NCBI GenBank assembly: GCA_049430265.1
Contig: JBMTBW010000009.1
Span: 1-26,991, forward strand
Source: MAG-120802 sp049430265
Lineage (GTDB): Bacteria; Actinomycetota; Actinomycetes; Nanopelagicales; Nanopelagicaceae
Length of the DNA: 26,991 nt
Reading direction: 5' to 3'
Made by a program: the position numbers and the translations under genes. The notes under the pieces were generated by a model. The model searched no databases and was not told the origin of the DNA. It saw nothing but the letters and a program-made list of their open reading frames with translations. Below are positions 1-5,264 of this stretch, piece after piece. Every line of letters begins with the position of its first letter. The stretch's first letter is position 1.

Positions 1-43
1 CATCAAGCGCGGCTATCTCACTATTTATGTCGCGCTCTGCCAT
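1..43 (-). CDS. 5' end of a gene running off the left edge (partial, unidentified)
   Basis: An ATG at 41-43 on the minus strand opens a frame that stays open to the window edge and begins MAERDINSEIAALD. An in-frame TAA two codons upstream makes this the first possible start. No Shine-Dalgarno sequence lies at a proper distance, but TATCCT followed by six bases precedes the ATG exactly. This is the same TANNNT-N6-start spacing seen at other genes here, so leaderless transcription is likely. It would follow the pilus operon on the same strand. Too little is visible to name a product. Confidence 0.45.
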   Translation of the reverse strand, partial: MAERDINSEIAALD

Positions 44-77
44 GGGTTAAGGATAACCCCAATTATTGCTGTCATAG

Positions 78-578
78 TCATCGATAGATGCTCTCCATCG
101 ATACCTCTATCTGATTGGTAAATTCGGTGATGCCAAAGACCCGCAACTTAAATGGCAATTGATGAACCTGTTGCAGGCTGACACGAAGACTCTTTCCATC
201 ACAGATAAATGATTTCAACTCAATATCACTATTTACTTGGTTAAAGCTTCGACCATAGAGATCCAACTTGCTCTTTGCTATTAACGCCACTTCTTGGCTA
301 AAGGTCCTGCCAGCATCACTGCAATTGATAGGAACGGCTCTGCTCTGACCGGGAAATATCTCTGGAATGGGCACTTGATAGTAGTAAGCAAATTCATCTA
401 ACTCCTGAACCGCTCTAGATAGGGCGCCTTCAGTTAGATTAATCAGATCTCTTCTTGCGATATAGACCGAGGCTATATTTGAAATGAGAAAGGTCAAACT
501 CATCGCGATGATGAAGTAGCCCATAATCAAGGGAGAAATTGAGCCATATTCATCCTCCAATTGCGTTCTAACTCTCAT
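78..578 (-). CDS. TadE/TadG-like pilus assembly protein (third pseudopilin)
   Basis: Small secreted or membrane protein of the Tad/Flp pilus locus, comparable in place and build to mycobacterial Rv3654c-type TadE-like proteins. The N-terminus has a short charged stretch ending in DEYGSISPL, then one membrane segment at about residues 12-36, then an extracytoplasmic domain with two cysteines that could form a disulfide. The start chosen is the ATG at 578, 11 bp inside the preceding gene. An ATG six codons earlier (596) is also open but would lengthen the overlap. It is the last recognisable member of the minus-strand pilus operon. The pilus context is clear; its exact role as minor pilin or assembly factor is not. 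Confidence 0.72.
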   Translation of the reverse strand: MRVRTQLEDEYGSISPLIMGYFIIAMSLTFLISNIASVYIARRDLINLTEGALSRAVQELDEFAYYYQVPIPEIFPGQSRAVPINCSDAGRTFSQEVALIAKSKLDLYGRSFNQVNSDIELKSFICDGKSLRVSLQQVHQLPFKLRVFGITEFTNQIEVSMESIYR

Positions 579-1020
579 CACGCCATTTATCAACATAACC
601 CCTTACAACTGCAGCAGCCTTTCGATTCTCACCTAGCACTGATTTACCAAAGTCATGAACTTCAATTTCAAATGAGCGATAGAGACTCAATTCAACAAGT
701 GAGCCAGGCTTTAGACAACCTTGGCTCTGGCAGGAAATGTTGTAGGTAAAACCATGGCGCAGATCATCACTGGCGCGTCCTTTATTTTCTATTTCTTGAT
801 ATTGATCAAGTAGAAATCGAATTCTTTGATGACCTAGCGACAAGTTATCTGCTGTTATAAAAGCTCTAAGGCTTTGCCTTGCAAGCGTTGAGACTGTCAT
901 CTCCTCTTTTGCGCTTTGCTGCATAGATGAAAAGAAAATTAGAGCAGGTATGAATAGTGGCGTTGCAATAAGTACAAATTCAGCAATTGCTGATCCGCTC
1001 TCATCGCTATTTCTATTCAC
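568..1020 (-). CDS. TadE-like pseudopilin
   Basis: TadE-type protein of about 150 residues. It starts with a short polar leader (MNRNSDESGS) followed by AIAEFVLIATPLFIPALIFF, the glycine/serine-glutamate plus single hydrophobic helix typical of TadE N-termini. The rest is a predicted external domain with two cysteines near SCQSQGC, a likely disulfide. The start codon is GTG and overlaps the upstream stop by 8 bp, implying translational coupling in the Tad operon. TadE proteins are pseudopilins processed like Flp pilin and needed for pilus assembly; that role is taken from family knowledge. Confidence 0.78.
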   Translation of the reverse strand: MNRNSDESGSAIAEFVLIATPLFIPALIFFSSMQQSAKEEMTVSTLARQSLRAFITADNLSLGHQRIRFLLDQYQEIENKGRASDDLRHGFTYNISCQSQGCLKPGSLVELSLYRSFEIEVHDFGKSVLGENRKAAAVVRGYVDKWRDES

Positions 1021-1372
1021 GAATAGCTATGCCTTCACTCTTCATCTTGATTGCTGAACCAGATAAATTTGTGATTACTGGAATATCAAGTGATGAGCTG
1101 TAGATAATAATCTCGCCCCCACCAGGAAGCGCTAGGACTTCTTGGTCAATCTCTCGCCCACGGTCAAGAGCATAAAAGGCTGTTTTCCCTGCCTCCGCTG
1201 AAAATAGTGCGGTGCGATTTATGGCATTTGAAATATCAATCTTATCTAGCAACTGCCAACTTCCAGAGAGCATTAACTGGATAACCAAAAGGAAAAAAGC
1301 AGTTGTAGGAATCAAGCTTAGGGCCGACTCCACCGAACCGCTCTCTAAATCGTGATTATCACTGCATTTCAT
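1013..1372 (-). CDS. small TadE-like protein (first pseudopilin)
   Basis: Protein of 119 residues with a 14-residue polar N-terminus ending ESGSVESAL, then one hydrophobic helix (about residues 18-38) and a short external domain. The E-S-G-S-x-E-S-A-L motif before the helix matches the TadE/Flp prepilin pattern, in which cleavage occurs just before the helix and a glutamate sits near mature position 5. Its ATG overlaps the pilin stop codon by one base (TAATG), so it is translationally coupled to the pilin gene. It corresponds in position to Rv3655c-like genes of mycobacteria. Confidence 0.7.
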   Translation of the reverse strand: MKCSDNHDLESGSVESALSLIPTTAFFLLVIQLMLSGSWQLLDKIDISNAINRTALFSAEAGKTAFYALDRGREIDQEVLALPGGGEIIIYSSSLDIPVITNLSGSAIKMKSEGIAIRE

Positions 1373-1632
1373 TAACGAATACCATTCATTGCATCCAATG
1401 AATTTTTTAAAATGGTACTAAGTCTTGGAGCGGCAATAGTCCAAATAGCGGTAACTAATCCTGTGGTCATTAAGACCACTAATACCCAACCAGGAACATC
1501 TCCTGATTCATCAACATCTTTTGCCATAAATTCTCGATACTTCTCAGCAACTTTAGATTTATTCAAGAAATCCTTAGACTCTACGAATTTTACTTGGAAA
1601 ACTTCACTAGATAAAAGCTTTTTGATTTCCAT
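1372..1632 (-). CDS. Flp-like major pilin (DUF4244-type)
   Basis: Probable structural pilin of the Tad pilus. Residues about 41-70 (ESGDVPGWVLVVLMTTGLVT and on) form the conserved short leader end, hydrophobic helix and small tail seen in actinobacterial Flp-like pilins next to tadABC, such as Rv3656c. An AGGGAG Shine-Dalgarno sequence lies about 7 nt before the ATG at 1632 and supports the long start. The pre-sequence is thus about 40 residues, longer than usual for Flp pilins; an internal ATG (MAKDVDESG) would give a more typical pilin of about 50 residues. The gene follows a 112-bp gap after tadC and may have its own promoter, which I could not identify with confidence. Confidence 0.75.
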   Translation of the reverse strand: MEIKKLLSSEVFQVKFVESKDFLNKSKVAEKYREFMAKDVDESGDVPGWVLVVLMTTGLVTAIWTIAAPRLSTILKNSLDAMNGIR

Positions 1633-1744
1633 ATTTAACTCCCTCTTATTTTATCCTTTCTGTAATTCTCACCTACCTCAGACATCTGCTTAAAACAAAG
1701 CTTGGATATTGTGGAGAAAGGGCGCTGTGTATAACTTGGTTTAA

Positions 1745-2533
1745 TCACATGAAGCTATTGAGCTGCTCAAATGAAGGAAATAGTGCAAATAAAATTGAGA
1801 TAGGAAGGATTAAAAAAACAATCGGAATCATGAGAGCAATCTCAGCTTTACCTGCTCTCTGCAAGATCAAATTCTTACTCGCTAGACGAGCATCCTTTAC
1901 CTGAGATATCAGGATAGGCCCCAAAGATGAGCCTCTCTCAATGCCTAGAGCTATGCTGGTGGTAAATCTTCTCAATACTAGAGAGTCATAGCGCAGAGCG
2001 AGATTATCAAGGGCCTGGGTAAGAGATGTGCCATTTGAGATTTCTGAAACCGCTAGGTCGAGCTCTCTTGCACTTAACGATGTTGATCTCTGACCAATTA
2101 TTGCAAGTGCCCTAGAGGGTGAGATTCCAGAGGAGATGAGAATAGTTAAAAGTTGAATTAGCGAGGGAAGTTCTCTTTCAAAGATCTCTGTCGCAACTCT
2201 CCTCTCTGCATCTGCTCGCTTTCGAAGTAGTGCAAAAAATAAGGCCAGAATGCTCAGCAGTAAAAGTGAGGCTGGAATCTGCTCGGGCCAGATAGCAATC
2301 AATAAGTAGAGTGCAATTGTCGCTGCGCTAAGGATTAAAAAGTAAATCCCAATAGCTCTAACTCTATTTGCCTTATGACCAAGACTTTCCACTCTAACCA
2401 CCCTTGAATACTTTGCACTTCTTGAACCTAAATTTGCAAAGCTCTCATTGCTAATTATCCAAACCCCCAACAACATGAGAGGCAAAACCGAGAGAAGCGA
2501 GAGCAGACGTATATCAGTTAATTCCGCTCTCAT
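1745..2533 (-). CDS. tadC: TadC, type II secretion system F-domain membrane protein
   Basis: Inner-membrane platform protein of the Tad pilus machine. Two N-terminal membrane segments are followed by a cytoplasmic region (ERELPSLIQLLTILISSGIS, then SRALAIIG) that is the T2SSF domain, and a C-terminal hydrophobic hairpin ending in ILFALFPSFEQL. TadC works with TadB to couple the TadA ATPase to pilin extrusion. The start at 2533 was chosen because its ATG overlaps the tadB stop as ATGA. A longer reading from 2581 would run far into tadB and begins with a poor, cysteine-rich stretch. Confidence 0.88.
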   Translation of the reverse strand: MRAELTDIRLLSLLSVLPLMLLGVWIISNESFANLGSRSAKYSRVVRVESLGHKANRVRAIGIYFLILSAATIALYLLIAIWPEQIPASLLLLSILALFFALLRKRADAERRVATEIFERELPSLIQLLTILISSGISPSRALAIIGQRSTSLSARELDLAVSEISNGTSLTQALDNLALRYDSLVLRRFTTSIALGIERGSSLGPILISQVKDARLASKNLILQRAGKAEIALMIPIVFLILPISILFALFPSFEQLNSFM

Positions 2534-3354
2534 CTCAACGCCCTCGGCGCAGCAGGAAGAGAGCCGACCTTCTCCATCCAAATGTAGGCAGTTGCAGTCA
2601 TCACTACCCCGAGAGATAGAACTAAGGCTCCACTTGGCGTGGAGTAGATTTCAACTGTCGAATCTTGAGTGGAGAGAAGGATCAATAAGAGCCAGGGCGC
2701 TGCAGTTGCTAAAAGAGCTGAATTTCTAATCCAACCAAATTTAGTTCGAATCTCCTCAGCTACTGCAATATCTTCTCTAACAAATTCGGCTAACAAGCGA
2801 AGTGCATTATTAGCATCCTTTCCTCCAAAGTCCTTTGAGATAATTAGAGTTTCAAAAACCTGATCAGATATTGCTGAATCTAAGCGTTTCTTTTCTTTTA
2901 GTAACACTTGTTCAAACTTTCCTAAGCTTAAAAGATTGCTCTGAATCTGAGCAAAGCTTGGCCTTAGTACCTTTGGACCATGCAGCGCTAATTGAGTAAG
3001 CGCTTCAGGGATTGAAATCCCAGCTTGAAGCGCTGAGACTAAAGAGTCAATCGCCTCCGGCCAGGCAACTTCTTGCTCTCTCTGCCTTTTGAGATTTCGC
3101 CCTCGGCCGATAAGAAAAGGAAGAGCTGATGAGAGGGTAGCAATTGCTATAGAAATTGCCTCAGATGAGGTGAGCAGAAAGGTAGTTAAATATGAAGAGA
3201 TTAGAGTAATTATCAAAGTTATAGCGCTTTGATAAGAGATCTTCTTATCTGGCTTAAGTCTATTGTTTAGAGAGCTTAGGTCAAACAAGGCGATATATGA
3301 ACCAAGAGCTGCAAGCAAGCCCGTAAAAACCGGCAGAGCAAATTGCTCAAACAT
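2530..3354 (-). CDS. tadB: TadB, type II secretion system F-domain membrane protein
   Basis: Inner-membrane component of the Tad system, paired with TadC. Two N-terminal hydrophobic segments flank a basic linker (RGRNLKRQREQE). A helical T2SSF domain follows (LVSALQAGISIPEALTQLA ... ALRLLAEFVREDIAVAEEIR), then two C-terminal membrane helices. The ATG at 3354 overlaps the tadA stop by 8 bp, and the gene's stop shares ATGA with tadC, so tadA-tadB-tadC are translationally linked. The length of 274 residues is normal for actinobacterial TadB. Confidence 0.9.
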   Translation of the reverse strand: MFEQFALPVFTGLLAALGSYIALFDLSSLNNRLKPDKKISYQSAITLIITLISSYLTTFLLTSSEAISIAIATLSSALPFLIGRGRNLKRQREQEVAWPEAIDSLVSALQAGISIPEALTQLALHGPKVLRPSFAQIQSNLLSLGKFEQVLLKEKKRLDSAISDQVFETLIISKDFGGKDANNALRLLAEFVREDIAVAEEIRTKFGWIRNSALLATAAPWLLLILLSTQDSTVEIYSTPSGALVLSLGVVMTATAYIWMEKVGSLPAAPRALR

Positions 3355-4336
3355 GGAAGCCTCTTTGATATTGCCCCTGGCTCCAAGTAAATATCGGCTC
3401 TAAATCGATATGAAAGTTCTCTGCCCTATCTAGCACTTTAACCACTTGCAGAACTCTTCGAACTCCAGTGCTATCAAGACCAACGTGAATCACATAATCA
3501 AGCGCTCGAAATACTGTTGGAGTTAAAAAATCTTGGGTGATGTTTTCGCCAGCTAGAAGAGGGAGTGTCTGAAGTTTTCTTATCGCCTCTGTTGCTGAAT
3601 TAGCATGAATTGTTGCCATTCCAGGAATTCCTGAGTTGAGCGCAATCAACATATCCCAAGATTCAGCTTCTCGAATCTCCCCAATTACCAAACGTGATGG
3701 ACGCATTCTTAATGCTTCTTTGATTAACTTTCTAATGCTTATCTCCCCAACTCCATCAAGGCTTGCGCTTCTAGTCTGCATCGCAACACAGTCTGGAATT
3801 CTTGGACTTAGCTCAAATACCTCTTCAATAGTTATTACTCGATCTGTTATTGGCACTGCGCTGACAAGAGCGTTAAGTAGAGTTGTTTTACCTGCTTGAG
3901 TTGAACCACTTACCAAGATGTTCTTTCTATCTCTAACTGCCTCACCTAGAAACTCTCGTATCTCGGAAGAGATAACTTCCATCTCAACTAAATTAAGTAA
4001 ACTCTTGCCACGCATTAAGTGCTTACGGATATTTATAGCCCAATGCTCAGAAGTTACTTCAGGAATAACAATGTGAAGCCGGCTTCCATCAGGCAGGCGA
4101 GCATCAACAAAAGGGTGGCTTAGATCAATTCTTCTGCCCGACCACATCAATATGCGATCCATAATTGATTGAAGCTCAGATGTGCTTAAAACTATATTGG
4201 TTAACTCACTCTTTCCAGATCGAGCAATAAAGATTCTCTGCGGCGAATTAATCCAAATCTCTTCAATATCATCATCTTCTAGAAGGCTTTGTAGCGCTCC
4301 ATAATCAGCTCCGTGCTGGATTTCTTCATTTTCCAT
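3347..4336 (-). CDS. tadA: TadA/CpaF pilus assembly ATPase
   Basis: Secretion ATPase of the VirB11/PilT superfamily that powers Tad pilus assembly. Visible motifs are Walker A GSTQAGKTT (about residues 144-152), the Asp box region VITIEEVFEL, Walker B RLVIGEIREAE, and a histidine box MATIHANS. At about 329 residues it lacks the long N-terminal extension of many CpaF proteins, as is common in actinobacteria. I chose the ATG at 4336, with AAAGGG just upstream. An in-frame TTG at 4354 overlaps a TATCTT box (4353-4358) that may be the -10 element, which argues against it. The neighbouring CpaE/Ssd-like gene usual upstream of tadA is absent; tRNA-His lies there instead. Confidence 0.92.
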   Translation of the reverse strand: MENEEIQHGADYGALQSLLEDDDIEEIWINSPQRIFIARSGKSELTNIVLSTSELQSIMDRILMWSGRRIDLSHPFVDARLPDGSRLHIVIPEVTSEHWAINIRKHLMRGKSLLNLVEMEVISSEIREFLGEAVRDRKNILVSGSTQAGKTTLLNALVSAVPITDRVITIEEVFELSPRIPDCVAMQTRSASLDGVGEISIRKLIKEALRMRPSRLVIGEIREAESWDMLIALNSGIPGMATIHANSATEAIRKLQTLPLLAGENITQDFLTPTVFRALDYVIHVGLDSTGVRRVLQVVKVLDRAENFHIDLEPIFTWSQGQYQRGFHV

Positions 4337-4420
4337 GGCCCTTTCATAGGCCAAGATAAGGCAGGCTCTTTCTTATTTACTGACCAAAGTTGTGAATTAA
4401 CTGCAAAGAAGTAATGTGTA

Positions 4421-4448
4421 GTGAGCACCTAGGCACTCTCGGTATACT
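4421..4448 (+). promoter_or_regulatory. candidate promoter of tRNA-His
   Basis: TATACT at 4443-4448 matches the -10 consensus at five of six positions and sits about 26 bp before the tRNA. GTGAGC at 4421-4426 is a weak -35 at 16-bp spacing. No other gene on this strand could use it. Confidence 0.5.
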
Positions 4449-4475
4449 AAAGCCCGCAATACTTTCCATTGCATG

Positions 4476-4551
4476 GTGGGCGTAGCTCAGCTGGTAGAGC
4501 ACCCGGTTGTGGTCCGGGATGTCGCGGGTTCAAGCCCCGTCGCTCACCCCA
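4476..4551 (+). tRNA. tRNA-His (anticodon GTG)
   Basis: The cloverleaf can be read directly. The acceptor stem GTGGGCG (4476-4482) pairs with CGCTCAC (4541-4547), including one G-T pair. The D arm contains AGCTCAGCTGGTAGAGC, and the anticodon stem CCCGG/CCGGG encloses anticodon GTG at 4509-4511. The T arm is GCGGGTTCAAGCCCCGT. A G at 4475 faces discriminator C at 4548 and supplies the extra G-1 that identifies tRNA-His. The CCA end is encoded (4549-4551). The gene stands alone and converges with whiB7, whose stop codon is only 24 bp away. Confidence 0.96.
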
Positions 4552-4575
4552 TTAACACCTCAGTTACAGCGCTGT

Positions 4576-4959
4576 TTAAGCAGTTGCTACCAAAACCTTC
4601 TCATCGATTAATTCAGAAGTAACAACTTCTTGATTTAATCTCGGTCTTCCCGGAAGTCTTTTGGCAGCGATAACCACTCCATCTTCAAATAACTCCCCGC
4701 CCCAAATACCACAAGGTTCTTTCCGTGAAAGAGCTCCTTGTAAGCACTCCTTCTTTACTGGACATGCGCTGCAGAGGCTCTTGGCATATGCAATCTCATC
4801 GCTCTTATCTGAGAAGAAGATTTCAGGGTTGGAGGTGTGACATGGCAAGCTAAATGCTTGATCACTGCCATATACGCCAGTGACTGCATCGAGTCCGATC
4901 ATGGCGCCTTCGCCCTCGGCCCAGCCTGGAATTAATAGTTCGCTAAAGAGAACGCTCAT
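4576..4959 (-). CDS. whiB7: WhiB7-type iron-sulfur transcription regulator
   Basis: WhiB-family [4Fe-4S] regulator that in mycobacteria and streptomycetes acts with the housekeeping sigma factor to switch on intrinsic antibiotic-resistance genes. Four cluster cysteines are visible, C40, C63, C66 and C72, in LPCH and LCSACPVKKEC. They are followed by the turn GIWGGE (84-89) and a C-terminal AT-hook PGRPR (103-107), the hallmark separating WhiB7 from other WhiB proteins. Position just downstream of uvrD2 and nudC matches the M. tuberculosis order. The ATG at 4959 has AGAGG about 8 nt upstream; a GTG at 4968 is an alternative. A long leader with an upstream ORF and terminator precedes it. Confidence 0.9.
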   Translation of the reverse strand: MSVLFSELLIPGWAEGEGAMIGLDAVTGVYGSDQAFSLPCHTSNPEIFFSDKSDEIAYAKSLCSACPVKKECLQGALSRKEPCGIWGGELFEDGVVIAAKRLPGRPRLNQEVVTSELIDEKVLVATA

Positions 4960-5011
4960 CGTTCTCACCTCTGCCTTCCTTTTTCATCTCATATTTAATT
5001 ACCTGGATAAA

Positions 5012-5048
5012 GAAAAAGGGGCCCGAATCCTTTTGGATTCTAGGCCCC
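5012..5048 (-). terminator. intrinsic terminator in the whiB7 leader (attenuator)
   Basis: On the minus strand, arm GGGGCCTAGAATCC (5048-5035), loop AAAA, and arm GGATTCGGGCCCC (5030-5018) form two 6-bp helices separated by a small internal loop, followed directly by TTTTTCTTT. This is a strong Rho-independent terminator. It lies 20 nt after the upstream ORF stop and about 50 nt before the whiB7 start, so it would block whiB7 transcription unless disrupted. It could also be a plain terminator of the small upstream gene, but whiB7 then has no visible promoter. Confidence 0.88.
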
Positions 5049-5098
5049 TGGGCTTTGCTTAATCGGTCTTATCCGATAGCGCTCCAGGTGCCGAATCC
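5035..5098 (-). promoter_or_regulatory. antiterminator helix overlapping the end of the upstream ORF
   Basis: Minus-strand segment GGATTCGGCACCTGG (5098-5084), inside the last codons of the upstream ORF, can pair with CCAGGGGCCTAGAATCC (5051-5035), which contains the 5' arm of the terminator. The pairing is six, three and five base pairs, with a 2-nt bulge and one mismatch. It excludes the terminator helix. The 15-nt segment also imitates the terminator's 3' arm, as expected for competing structures. A ribosome finishing the ORF would cover this segment and favour termination; one stalled earlier would leave it free. Confidence 0.75.
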
Positions 5099-5212
5099 AT
5101 CGGCCTTGGTTGACTTGGTTGCAAAATACTTGTAACCAAATGCAGGCATGCTCCAATTGCGATGTGTGCGATATGCGCTCATCGTTAGTGAAGTACTTCT
5201 TGCATCTGTCAT
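5069..5212 (-). CDS. whiB7 leader peptide (upstream ORF)
   Basis: Open frame of 47 codons between uvrD2 and whiB7, ending 20 nt before the attenuator stem. The peptide is polar and aromatic-rich, starts MTDARSTSL and ends DGFGTWSAIG, with no recognisable domain. The start at 5212 is preferred because a candidate -10 (TACTCT, 5222-5227) would place the transcription start within three bases of it, making translation nearly leaderless. An ATG at 5182 is an alternative, and ATGs further upstream lie before the presumed transcript start. In mycobacteria whiB7 is known to have an upstream ORF that senses translation problems. That this ORF does the same job is inference from position and RNA structure. 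It could instead be an unrelated small protein. Confidence 0.65.
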   Translation of the reverse strand: MTDARSTSLTMSAYRTHRNWSMPAFGYKYFATKSTKADGFGTWSAIG

Positions 5213-5221
5213 AGTTTGCAA

Positions 5222-5264
5222 AGAGTAATGCATCGTTAGCAAATGATGCAAACTAATTAATTTA
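5222..5264 (-). promoter_or_regulatory. candidate whiB7 promoter with AT-rich WhiB7-like box
   Basis: On the minus strand, TAAATTAATTA (5264-5254, overlapping the uvrD2 stop codon) is followed after two bases by TTGCAT (5251-5246, possible -35), 18 bases, then TACTCT (5227-5222, possible -10). In mycobacteria WhiB7 activates promoters through an AT-rich stretch directly upstream of the -35 and autoregulates its own gene. The hexamers themselves are only moderate matches, as activator-dependent promoters often are. Confidence 0.45.

Noticed and set aside
561..749. Plus-strand frame opposite the TadE-like genes
   Set aside because: It lies entirely antisense to a well-supported pilus gene, with no ribosome-binding site or recognisable motif; the same holds for other antisense frames such as 3636-3899, 5426-5737, 8731-9117 and 23726-24040.
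4337..4354. TTG start for tadA at 4354
   Set aside because: The TTG overlaps TATCTT, a probable -10 box, and has no upstream Shine-Dalgarno sequence; the ATG at 4336 is better placed.
4561..4580. Palindrome ACAGCGCTGT between tRNA-His and whiB7 as a bidirectional terminator
   Set aside because: The inverted repeat has no loop and only a minimal T-run, so it would not form a useful hairpin.
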